Shown here one piece after another: positions 16,563-24,184 of a DNA stretch of 45,207 bases. Each line of letters starts with the position of its first letter. The stretch's first letter is position 1. Both the position numbers and the translations under genes were made by a program. Origin of the DNA: an uncultured Rubritalea sp. (GTDB taxonomy: Bacteria > Verrucomicrobiota > Verrucomicrobiia > Verrucomicrobiales > Akkermansiaceae); NCBI GenBank assembly GCA_937132085.1, contig CAKZNV010000032.1, positions 1 through 45,207 of the forward strand, in the 5' to 3' direction. The notes under the pieces are model-generated. The model made no database searches, was not told where the DNA came from, and saw only the letters and a list, made by a program, of their open reading frames with translations.

Positions 16563-17528
16563 ATGAAGAAACCTTGGATTAATAGCATCATCATTCTCTG
16601 CGTCTTGCTTATCACGGGATACGCTAGGCTTAGCTTTGAGCAGAAGCTAAATGAGGAGATGTTAGAGCTGAAGCTAATCCCCAAGTCGTATGATATGGAT
16701 ACGAGAATAGCTCTGAAACAAAAAAGTTTTGCAGCAGGCATTGGTAGTCTAAGACCTACTATTGCAGCGTTCATGAACGTAAGCGCATCGAATGATCACT
16801 CTAAGCAAGACTGGCAGAGTCTAGAGAGCAAATTTAACGACATCGTTTTACTAGATCCGCACAATCCATACTACTGGGAAACAGGCTCATGGCACCTCGT
16901 GTCCAATGCTTCAGCTAGTAGCCGAGATGACGAAGAACTACCTGAAGTAACTCGTAGAAAACTCTACCGCCAATACATTAATAAAGGCACGGAATTTATT
17001 GATCGAGGAATCCAGATGAATCCAGATAGTTGGCAAATCGCCTCTCTGAAAGCAAAACGTTATGCCAACAAATACAGGTTACCCGACTTTGACAAAGCCG
17101 CTGACGAATATCTCAAGCTAAGCAAAATGCCAAATGTCCCCAGCTTCCGGAGAGATCTCTTCAAACGCAAAGCCCTCTATTGTCTAGCCAAGGTTCCTGA
17201 CAAGCACCAAGAGGCCTACGACCTAGCCTACAAGCTTTATCAAGATCCCAATAACAGAGTCCCTTCACTACTAAATGCATTATGGATTGGCCAAAGCCAC
17301 CCTCTTAACAAAGTGAAGCATCGCTACTCACTGCTAGACATCTACAAAACTCAAAACAGAGCCTACAAATGGTTAAGAGTAAAATGGATCGGATCGATAC
17401 GCCATAAAGACGAAGCCATGTATGGAGTAGAAAAGACCATCCGAGGATTAGAGCAAATATTACTCATCCCCCAGCCCAATAGAGTGTTCCCGACACAAGC
17501 TCTCAAACCAATGTTCATTCCTAAGTAA
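16563..17528 (+). CDS. TPR-like membrane-anchored protein of the ABC operon
   Basis: The 321-residue protein begins with one transmembrane segment (INSIIILCVLLITGYARLSF). A helical region follows with TPR-like spacing, for example FNDIVLLDPHNPYYWETGSWHL, YINKGTEFIDRGIQMNPDSWQIASLKA and AYDLAYKLYQDPNNRVPSLLNALW. This suggests a protein-interaction scaffold facing the periplasm. The open frame reaches back into the permease gene, but the ATG at 16563, one base after the permease stop, is clearly the start. Tight coupling makes it a third component of the exporter. I do not recognise a named family. The stop is TAA. Confidence 0.75.
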   Translation: MKKPWINSIIILCVLLITGYARLSFEQKLNEEMLELKLIPKSYDMDTRIALKQKSFAAGIGSLRPTIAAFMNVSASNDHSKQDWQSLESKFNDIVLLDPHNPYYWETGSWHLVSNASASSRDDEELPEVTRRKLYRQYINKGTEFIDRGIQMNPDSWQIASLKAKRYANKYRLPDFDKAADEYLKLSKMPNVPSFRRDLFKRKALYCLAKVPDKHQEAYDLAYKLYQDPNNRVPSLLNALWIGQSHPLNKVKHRYSLLDIYKTQNRAYKWLRVKWIGSIRHKDEAMYGVEKTIRGLEQILLIPQPNRVFPTQALKPMFIPK

Positions 17529-17556
17529 GGAATCTTCACACAGTCTTCTATAACAC

Positions 17557-17587
17557 AAAAAATCTCTAAGTTTGAGCTTAGAGATTT
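17557..17587 (-). terminator. Terminator of the gene at 17627-18469
   Basis: AAATCTCTAAG at 17560-17570 pairs with CTTAGAGATTT at 17577-17587 around a 6-nt loop. On the minus strand this is followed by six T residues (A-run at 17557-17562). It could also work weakly for the plus-strand gene ending at 17528. The layout closely resembles the terminator at 18600-18630. Confidence 0.85.
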
Positions 17588-17590
17588 GGG

Positions 17591-17640
17591 TTAACTTTCA
17601 GATTTCTCAACTGTAGTTTCAGCTACTTACTCTACTTTAA
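17591..17640 (-). repeat. Copy of the 3' end of the 18658 gene lying beyond a stop codon
   Basis: On the minus strand, after the TAA of the 17627 gene, the same frame continues VAETTVEKSES and then TAA at 17591-17593. The gene at 18658 ends QVAEAPAEKSEG-stop. By hand alignment the two 47-bp segments differ at seven positions. The TAA lines up with the CAA (Gln) codon of the other gene. A similar hairpin terminator follows both. This is a duplication or gene conversion of a gene end, now cut off by a one-base change. Confidence 0.75.
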
Positions 17641-18469
17641 GCAGCTCAGATCCAACTTTCATTTTCATGATCACTTTACCTGCTGCACCATCTGGAGTTA
17701 CTGTTAGATTCATATTCATAGCACTCTTTCTTAGTTGTCCTAGTTCTACGTCAAAATGTATCGTTCCTGAAAGATCGGTTGCCTTAATCATCATGTCTAT
17801 ACCTTGTTGAGTCACTTTAGTATCTGCCATTTTTCCTGTGAATGACATTTTTGCGATCTTACGTCCGTTTTCCACAACGATTTCATCTAGATTCACATCA
17901 TATGTAATGTGTAGCTCTTTATTCATTCCTGGAAGTGGGCTCGTTACTTTTGACAGCCATGTATCACCTACTTTCACTTCTCTATTAGGCAGGAGTGCCA
18001 CTTGCTGAGTTATGTTAGACTCTAGTTCTTTTTTGCTCATCCCTGGCAGATTTTGCTGCTCTTTTGGAATTCCCTCAACCTCTAGAAACTTGCCAGCCTT
18101 ATCATATACCGCAGTGAACTGCATTTTGAGAAGCTTATCCATTTCAACTGCTAGCCGAGCATCGTTGCCCTCTTTTTTAGAGGAATCATAGGTCATTTCT
18201 TGGCCACCTCCTATGATGTGCATTTTCACTCTACTTACAGAGCTAGATACTCCAGTGCCTTTTTTATGTGCAGCAGCTTTACCCGCACTTGTTATTTCCA
18301 TGGAAGTGTCAGTTACAGCTGAAGCCATATCCATCCCCATCTTCACTGTTTGCTTAGTGTGGTATGTTTTGCCTTCTTGCCATTTGAGTTCTATTTTAGC
18401 TGATTGTCCCATAGCTGAGCTAGAAACAATGAGACCTACAACTGCGCTGAATAAATGTATAAATTTCAT
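17627..18469 (-). CDS. Secreted DUF6263-like protein
   Basis: The 280-residue product has a signal peptide (MKFIHLFSAVVGLIVSSSAMG, cleavage near AMG-Q). The mature part begins KIELKWQEGKTYHTKQTVKMGM. It has many short beta strands, with phrases such as VKVGDTWLSK and YDVNLDEIVVENGRKIAKMSFTGKMADTK. This pattern is typical of the uncharacterised DUF6263 family of secreted proteins in PVC and Bacteroidota bacteria. No catalytic residues stand out. The stop codon TAA is followed by an in-frame remnant of another gene's C-terminus (see 17591-17640), so the present end may be recent. The gene is monocistronic, with its own terminator. The family assignment is from memory of the pattern and moderate. 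Confidence 0.7.
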   Translation of the reverse strand: MKFIHLFSAVVGLIVSSSAMGQSAKIELKWQEGKTYHTKQTVKMGMDMASAVTDTSMEITSAGKAAAHKKGTGVSSSVSRVKMHIIGGGQEMTYDSSKKEGNDARLAVEMDKLLKMQFTAVYDKAGKFLEVEGIPKEQQNLPGMSKKELESNITQQVALLPNREVKVGDTWLSKVTSPLPGMNKELHITYDVNLDEIVVENGRKIAKMSFTGKMADTKVTQQGIDMMIKATDLSGTIHFDVELGQLRKSAMNMNLTVTPDGAAGKVIMKMKVGSELLKVE

Positions 18470-18599
18470 AATATTAGATGTTAGTTAGTCGCAACATAGG
18501 TCTTTATAATAAATAAGACAAGCGTTTCAGTCTACATAACAAAAACCTGTTTACTTCCTATGGGAAAATTAAGCTCTTAGCCAAATGCCTTCAAAGCAC

Positions 18600-18630
18600 A
18601 AAAAAGCTCTAGGTATAAACCTAGAGCTTT
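18600..18630 (-). terminator. Terminator of the gene at 18658-19503
   Basis: AAAGCTCTAGG at 18603-18613 pairs with CCTAGAGCTTT at 18620-18630 around TATAAA. On the minus strand the stem is followed by a run of T residues (A-run at 18600-18605). It is a standard rho-independent terminator. Confidence 0.87.
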
Positions 18631-18657
18631 TGGATAAATGATTATATGAGGCTCTGG

Positions 18658-19503
18658 TTAACCTTCAGATTTCTCAGCTGGAGCTTCAGCTACTTGCGCA
18701 ACTTCTTTTTTCTCTTCAGAAACTGGTGCAGCAGGAGCTTTCTCTTCTACTTTTTTAGCTTCTTCTTTAGGTGCTTCTGATTTTTCTGAGGCTTTAATTT
18801 CCTCTTTCTTATCTTCAGCTTTGACTTCAGTCTTAGGTTTTCTTGGAGGTCTTGCAGCTCTTTCTTCCTTAGCTTTCTGTCTGTCCGCTTTGGCTTGCTT
18901 TGCTGCTTTCTTAGCCTGTTCCTTGTCTTTCTTAGCTTGCTCTACGCGGCGGTGATCTTCTTCTTGGAAGATCTCTGCAAGTCTGAAGCTGCGCTTAGTA
19001 AGGTCTTTCCCCTCTTTGTCACCAATGAGAGCTAGGCCTTCTTCAGCTACTTCAGCGAGGAAGATTTTCTTCGCTAGTTTCGCTATTTTTGATGGATCTA
19101 GAATTACTTCCTGACGCTTATTCGCCTGAGGTTGATCGTTAGTCTTTCTCCCTCTGCGTCCACGACGGTTCTGTGTATTCTGTCCGTTTTGATTGTTGTT
19201 AGACTTCTTATTCTGTTGTGAATTTTCCTCTGTGCCTTTATCTGAGTTCTGCTTATTAGCTTCAGATTTATTGTCAGACTGTGGAGCTGCGTTCTCAGAG
19301 TCGTTACTCTCAGACTTATTAGTGCGAGTATCTCTCACACCTTGCTTAGGCTCTTTCTTTGCAGGCTTGTTCGGCTTTTCGTTAGTGTTCTTGGCTTGAG
19401 CTTCATTCGAGTTTTCGTTAGATGAAGCTTTGTCTTTAGTTTCTGCTGCTGGCTTAGCTGGTGCTGAGACTGGCTCGCTAGCAGGCGTATTTTGTTCGCT
19501 CAT
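18658..19503 (-). CDS. Low-complexity charged protein, unknown function
   Basis: The 281-residue protein is largely low complexity. Residues 1-130 are rich in Asn, Lys, Gln, Ser and Glu and include an Arg-rich patch (NRRGRRGRKTN). A short ordered-looking part lies around residues 132-185 (EVILDPSKIAKLAKKIFLAEVAEEGLALIGDKEGKDLTKRSFRLAEIF, quoted here as an unbroken region only by position: EVILDPSKIAK to RLAEIF). A helical Lys/Ala/Glu-rich tail with repeated KxxKEE-type text follows. There is no signal peptide. The Arg/Gly patch and Lys-rich repeats would suit RNA or DNA binding, but this is inference. The last 12 codons recur beyond the stop of the next gene downstream on the minus strand. 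The stop is TAA. Confidence 0.7.
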   Translation of the reverse strand: MSEQNTPASEPVSAPAKPAAETKDKASSNENSNEAQAKNTNEKPNKPAKKEPKQGVRDTRTNKSESNDSENAAPQSDNKSEANKQNSDKGTEENSQQNKKSNNNQNGQNTQNRRGRRGRKTNDQPQANKRQEVILDPSKIAKLAKKIFLAEVAEEGLALIGDKEGKDLTKRSFRLAEIFQEEDHRRVEQAKKDKEQAKKAAKQAKADRQKAKEERAARPPRKPKTEVKAEDKKEEIKASEKSEAPKEEAKKVEEKAPAAPVSEEKKEVAQVAEAPAEKSEG

Positions 19504-19794
19504 TTTTTAATCGATCGCTGTCTTAATTTATGACGGCAATATTGTTAAATTTTTACCATTTTGATTAAGAAAAGAGGCGCTAAAGCTGCTTAATCTCTAC
19601 TCTCATCAAATGATCTTGTTTGTTTATATGAATCATCAATTTTCTAGTCACAATGTATAACAGAGCAATTAATGACGGTTCAAAATCGCATCATTTCAGC
19701 TAGTGTAAAGGCAATTTTCAGATTATCTCATACTAGCCATTTAATAAATTATCTCTTTTATTGAAGAATTTCCACAATCTGTATAATTCGCCGC
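19504..19794. promoter_or_regulatory. Divergent intergenic region with a likely leaderless promoter for pepP
   Basis: This 291-bp AT-rich gap separates two divergent genes. A perfect TATAAT at 19782-19787 has TTGAAG 15 bp upstream (19761-19766). TATAAT ends seven bases before the pepP ATG, so transcription would start at or next to the start codon, and no Shine-Dalgarno site exists. I see no other gene or hairpin in the gap. Confidence 0.55.
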
Positions 19795-21084
19795 ATGCGA
19801 TACGAACAAATTGACAATTCATTATTTAAAGATAACCGCGCAAAGTTGGCGGAACATCTCAAGCCCAATAGCATCGTGGTAATTCATTCCCATGACATTT
19901 ACCCAGTGAATGCCGATGGAGAGGTGCCATTCCAGCAACATGCTGACCTACTCTACCTCACCGGCGCTGACCAAGAGGAGTCCGTGCTCATCCTATACCC
20001 AGATGCAGCGAATAAGAAAAATCGTGAAATCCTATTTGTAAGAGAGACCAATGATCATATCGCCATTTGGGAAGGTGAAAAACTCACTAAAGAATCTGCC
20101 ACAGAGGTTTCAGGTATTGAACAGATCCAATGGTCTAGTCAGTTTGAGACAGTATTCAGACAGCTCGCGGTAGAAGCAGATAACATCTACCTCTCTACCA
20201 ATGATCACCCAAGGCTGAATAATCCAGTGGAGACTAAGAACGATCGATTCATCAAGCAATGCAAAAAAAGCCTTCCTCTACATAATTTCGAGCGCCTATC
20301 CCCTATCATGCATCTTCTCAGATCTCACAAGCATCCAGTAGAAATCAACATCATGCAGAAGGCATGTGACATCACAGAAAAAGGCTTTCGCAGAGTGCTA
20401 GGCTTCATCAAGCCTGGAGTCGGTGAATGGGAAATCGAAGCTGAACTCATCCATGAATTCACTAAAAACAAATCAAAAGGCTTTGCTTACACTCCGATCA
20501 TCGCCTCAGGTAAAAATGCCTGCGTCCTTCACTATATCGACAACAGCTGTGAAGTAAAAGATGGTGAAATCATCCTCATGGACACAGCAGCCGAGTATGC
20601 CAACTGGAATTCTGATATGACCCGTAGTGTCCCAGCTAATGGAAAGTTCACAGATCGCCAGAGAGCTGTTTATGATGCTGTTCTCAGAACTCTTCGCTAT
20701 GCAAACACGATCCTTAGACCAGGTCTTCTACCTAATGACTATCAAGCTAAGGTGCGTGAATTCATGGAGACGGAACTCATCCAACTCGGACTAATCGATG
20801 CTGAAGAAGCTAAGAAACAAGACACATCTAAGCCACTTGTCAGTAAATACTTCATGCACGGAACCTCTCACCACATCGGAATAGCTGTGCATGATGTCTC
20901 AGTCCAAAATACTCCATTCGCAGTAGGACAAGTCCTCACGATCGAACCTGGTATCTATATCCGTGATGAGGATCTCGGTATCCGACTTGAAAACTGTGTA
21001 GTCATCGGAGAAAACGAAAATATCGACCTCATGGAATCCATACCAATCGAAGCTGACGAAATCGAAGCTCTAATGGCGAAGTAA
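19795..21084 (+). CDS. pepP: Xaa-Pro aminopeptidase (aminopeptidase P)
   Basis: The 429-residue enzyme has the two domains of aminopeptidase P, the creatinase-like N-terminal domain (about 1-150) and the M24B pita-bread domain (about 180-425). The five metal ligands are visible: Asp263 and Asp274 (MDTAAEYANWNSDMTRS), His355 (HGTSHHIG), Glu384 (IEPGIYI) and Glu399. It removes an N-terminal residue when proline is second, using two Mn ions in the cytoplasm. Its length matches E. coli PepP. The ATG lies directly after a TATAAT box, so the mRNA may lack a leader. It converges with aroB, and one terminator serves both. The stop is TAA. Confidence 0.95.
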   Translation: MRYEQIDNSLFKDNRAKLAEHLKPNSIVVIHSHDIYPVNADGEVPFQQHADLLYLTGADQEESVLILYPDAANKKNREILFVRETNDHIAIWEGEKLTKESATEVSGIEQIQWSSQFETVFRQLAVEADNIYLSTNDHPRLNNPVETKNDRFIKQCKKSLPLHNFERLSPIMHLLRSHKHPVEINIMQKACDITEKGFRRVLGFIKPGVGEWEIEAELIHEFTKNKSKGFAYTPIIASGKNACVLHYIDNSCEVKDGEIILMDTAAEYANWNSDMTRSVPANGKFTDRQRAVYDAVLRTLRYANTILRPGLLPNDYQAKVREFMETELIQLGLIDAEEAKKQDTSKPLVSKYFMHGTSHHIGIAVHDVSVQNTPFAVGQVLTIEPGIYIRDEDLGIRLENCVVIGENENIDLMESIPIEADEIEALMAK

Positions 21085-21112
21085 TTTTCAACCAGAAGAA
21101 TTCAAACTTTTA

Positions 21113-21145
21113 AAGCATCCAGCCTAAGCAGCTGGGTGCTTTTTT
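21113..21145 (+). terminator. Terminator after pepP, abutting the aroB stop
   Basis: AAGCATCCAGC at 21113-21123 pairs with GCTGGGTGCTT at 21131-21141, with one G-U pair, and a T-run to 21145 follows. The aroB stop codon overlaps the T-run, at 21144-21146, so aroB transcripts read straight into the hairpin. The A residues before the stem make it plausible in both directions. Confidence 0.85.
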
Positions 21146-22223
21146 ATTTCCTAAGTGATTCAATCGCTTCAACTAGATCGTCTACTGTAATATCTGACGA
21201 AACGAATGCGCTGCCAAGCTTATCCAGAAGAACGAATTTAATAGCACCGCTCTCAAACTTTTTGTCACGAGTGAGTTTTTCAAGAATTGTCTCCGTTTTA
21301 ATATCATCTGAAAGTGTGAGAGGTAGAGAAAATTGTTCAAGTAATGAGATGATGCGGTCGCCATCGCTAGTGCTTAGGCCAGCGTGCTTCTGCGAAAGAT
21401 AGACTGCCGCCTTAGTGCCTAGCGAGATCGCCTCTCCGTGAAGAAACTGACCATAAGGAACTGATGCCTCGATACCGTGACCAATAGTGTGACCGAAATT
21501 TAACAAGGCACGCGTGCCGCTTAGCTCCTGCTCATCCTCTTCTACCACACGTGCTTTAATAGCTATATTACGAGCGATGAGATCTGCTGGTGGGGTATTC
21601 TTGTCAGGATCTAGCTGTTCTAGATCATCAAACATTGCAGAATCTCTGATCGCGGCATGCTTAATCACTTCAGCGTAGCCTTCTTTATATTCTCTACTCG
21701 GTAAAGTATCTAGTAGCTCAGGATCTACTAACACGAGCTTAGGCTGATGGAATGCTCCAACGAGGTTTTTACCTTCTGCTATATTGACTCCAGTCTTACC
21801 ACCTACTGAGCTATCCACCTGCGCTACGATGGTAGTAGGAACCTGAACAAACGGGACACCTCGGTAAAATACTGAGGCCACAAACCCAGCCAAGTCCCCT
21901 ACTACTCCACCACCGAGAGCGATGACAAAAGACTTTCGCCCATGCCCAGCCTGAGTCATTTCACGACAGAGCAGCTCTACGTTCTGCATCGACTTAGATG
22001 CTTCACCAGCAGGCACAATGTGCTGGCTAACATTCAAACCAGAATTACTGAGAATCTCTAAAACACGCTCCAAGTAATGACCAGCAACAGTAGCATCAGT
22101 GATCAATGCACAATGGCTACCTAGGTTCAAACCAGAAATTCTCTCACCTAGAGTGGCTAAGATTCCGTATTCACAGATCACTTCGTAAGATCGCTCAGAT
22201 AGTTGGACTTGGACTAAATTCAT
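21144..22223 (-). CDS. aroB: 3-dehydroquinate synthase
   Basis: The 359-residue enzyme carries out the second step of the shikimate pathway, converting DAHP to 3-dehydroquinate with NAD+ and a divalent metal. Diagnostic motifs are GGGVVGDLAGFVA, PTTIVAQVDSSVGGKTGVN and FGHTIGHGIEA, which carries metal-binding histidines. The length fits the family. The frame is open two codons further to a TTG, but the ATG at 22223 gives the usual start. The gene converges with pepP and ends within the shared terminator. It diverges from the zinc-ribbon gene at 22373 over a 149-bp AT-rich gap. The stop is TAA. Confidence 0.96.
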   Translation of the reverse strand: MNLVQVQLSERSYEVICEYGILATLGERISGLNLGSHCALITDATVAGHYLERVLEILSNSGLNVSQHIVPAGEASKSMQNVELLCREMTQAGHGRKSFVIALGGGVVGDLAGFVASVFYRGVPFVQVPTTIVAQVDSSVGGKTGVNIAEGKNLVGAFHQPKLVLVDPELLDTLPSREYKEGYAEVIKHAAIRDSAMFDDLEQLDPDKNTPPADLIARNIAIKARVVEEDEQELSGTRALLNFGHTIGHGIEASVPYGQFLHGEAISLGTKAAVYLSQKHAGLSTSDGDRIISLLEQFSLPLTLSDDIKTETILEKLTRDKKFESGAIKFVLLDKLGSAFVSSDITVDDLVEAIESLRK

Positions 22224-22372
22224 AGCCAAGGAACTAATCTAACACGAAGATTAAGTAAATCCTCAATTCATGCTGGAAAAATAAAATCGAACGATTAGTC
22301 TCCTAACTATACTAACAATTAGAAGACACGCTCTCTAGCCATCTTCGTCATTACTTTACTTTAATATATTTC

Positions 22373-23986
22373 ATGGAAAAAATCCAAATCAAGTGCACAT
22401 CATGCGATCAGAAATTTGCCGTTTCTGAATCCTATAAAGGAAAAATGGTCGAGTGCGGCGCCTGCGATCATCGCTTTAAAGTGGAAGGCTCTGCAATAAT
22501 GAGACAGAAGCGCAAGTATTATCCTGGTGAGAAGTCTGCTCTCAACGTGAACGAATTTAACAAAGCTAGCGACTCAGATGACACCACACGTAAGCCGGCG
22601 GCTCCCGTGAAATTTGAACCAGCAGACTACAGCCAATTTCCATCTACTAACTACGCAGCCCCAGCGAGCCCTCGTAGAACGGTTGCTATCGTGATCGGAG
22701 CTGTGCTCATCATCCTGATCATCCTTTTATTTTTATTTGGAGGCAGAGCTGATGGAGCGCTTCAGGACATCAATGATACCAAACGCTTACTACTAGCTTG
22801 TTTCATCGCGGTCCTAGGGAGTAGCTTGATCATGTATGGGTCTAGAAGAAAAAAAAGAGGCATGCTTCTTTCCCTATTACTTGGTGGCAGCTTGGTAGCA
22901 ATGCCATTCATCTTCCGCGAGACTCTCACTCCAGAGCGAGTTTCTGATACAGAAGTATTAGGCAATGATGATGAGGTCGAAAAACCAATCTCTGAAAACG
23001 ATATAGAAAAAGCCTACGCCGACGACATTGGCTATCATGAGGTCATTCGCTTAAGAAAAAAGGCTGCAGAACAAGACCTAGACCCTACTATTGTTAAAGC
23101 AATCGTGCTCAAAACTGTTGGTCCACACATTGATACGATCCAGTTTTACCTAAAAAATAAGCTACAGCTTGATAGCGTGCCATCTACCTACACCATCGGA
23201 AGGAAACTAGATAATAGACCGATCATACTCATGATCTTTGATAGTGAAGCAAGCACCGAGGAGATTCTGAGTATTGTTAAAAGATTTGGTTCACCAGAAC
23301 CAATGAATGACATGCGCTCTGACCTTGGAGTCATTGAGGTGGGTGTAGATCACAGACAGTTTGCCAGCCAAGATGCTAATATCCTCACAAACGAAGAAGA
23401 CCCCAACTACTTCATGGCTAACTACATAGAACTTAACAGCATGGATCGCACTAAGCAACTTGAAGCAATCAAACGCTTAAACAAAACCAAAACTTCTTTA
23501 GGTAGACGATCTGATATTGCCACTCGCCTCGCCAGCATGATCTCTGAAAACGACAAAAAGTTATCTACAGAAGCGATCAAGACTCTCAACAAGTGGACCA
23601 TGCCAGCCTATGACTTAGATGGAATCGTATTCGAATATGCCAAGGTATTATCCCCTAAGGAAACTCTAGACATAGCTGTCATGGACTACCTCGTAGATAA
23701 GCAAGTAAAAGGCTGCAGCAGTATTCTAGCAGAACAATGGTTACGCCCTGCTGGCAACCTACGTTGGGAAGATCAGATACTCAGAGCAAAGAGCGAAGGA
23801 GAGCTCGCAATCATCATTGCTCTACCTAAAGCACCCGCTAATCATGTGAAATCTGCGGCGGCTATCCTCAAAAAAATAGGAACTGCCAAATCTATTCCAG
23901 TCCTAAGATCCACAGCATCAAAGCTCGATAAAGAGAATGCAAATTATTTGAAAGCTACTATTGACGAAATCAAATCTCGTCAGTAG
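22373..23986 (+). CDS. Zinc-ribbon membrane protein, unknown function
   Basis: The 537-residue protein starts with an MJ0042-type zinc ribbon (Cys8, Cys11, Cys28, Cys31; IKCTSCDQKF and VECGACDHRFKV). A disordered linker follows, then three transmembrane segments at about 103-124, 138-155 and 163-181. The C-terminal 350 residues are soluble and include helical repeat-like text (EAIKRLNKTKTSLGRRSDIA, AAAILKKIGTAKSIPVL) that resembles HEAT-type repeats. MJ0042 zinc ribbons are common at the N-termini of PVC proteins. The role is unknown. The stop is TAG, about 50 bp before tRNA-Leu. Confidence 0.75.
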   Translation: MEKIQIKCTSCDQKFAVSESYKGKMVECGACDHRFKVEGSAIMRQKRKYYPGEKSALNVNEFNKASDSDDTTRKPAAPVKFEPADYSQFPSTNYAAPASPRRTVAIVIGAVLIILIILLFLFGGRADGALQDINDTKRLLLACFIAVLGSSLIMYGSRRKKRGMLLSLLLGGSLVAMPFIFRETLTPERVSDTEVLGNDDEVEKPISENDIEKAYADDIGYHEVIRLRKKAAEQDLDPTIVKAIVLKTVGPHIDTIQFYLKNKLQLDSVPSTYTIGRKLDNRPIILMIFDSEASTEEILSIVKRFGSPEPMNDMRSDLGVIEVGVDHRQFASQDANILTNEEDPNYFMANYIELNSMDRTKQLEAIKRLNKTKTSLGRRSDIATRLASMISENDKKLSTEAIKTLNKWTMPAYDLDGIVFEYAKVLSPKETLDIAVMDYLVDKQVKGCSSILAEQWLRPAGNLRWEDQILRAKSEGELAIIIALPKAPANHVKSAAAILKKIGTAKSIPVLRSTASKLDKENANYLKATIDEIKSRQ

Positions 23987-24035
23987 TCTCCCGATGCAGT
24001 TCGGAAATCAACCAATTGATTTTCGATTTTTTAAG

Positions 24036-24119
24036 GCCACCGTGGCGGAATTGGTAGACGCCGCAGACTTAAAATCTGTTGTCCTTCGGGGCGTGCCGGT
24101 TCGAGTCCGGCCGGTGGTA
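24036..24119 (+). tRNA. tRNA-Leu (anticodon TAA)
   Basis: The sequence folds as an 84-nt class II tRNA. The acceptor stem is GCCACCG/CGGTGGT, with a G-U first pair. The D-arm contains TTGGTAGA. The anticodon arm is AGA-CTTAAAA-TCT with anticodon TAA. A long variable arm with a CCTTCGGGG hairpin follows, then a T-arm with GGTTCGAGTCC. The discriminator base is A at 24119. The CCA end is not encoded. The long variable arm and anticodon identify leucine. Confidence 0.96.
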
Positions 24120-24184
24120 TTTTATCTTATTTTTCTTTCCTTTTTAGGCATTTCCCTATTTTTTCAGTAAATTTTTTTTACATT

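Noticed and set aside
23961-24170. Open frame of 69 codons across the tRNA-Leu gene
   Set aside because: It covers the tRNA exactly, and its product has no plausible family.
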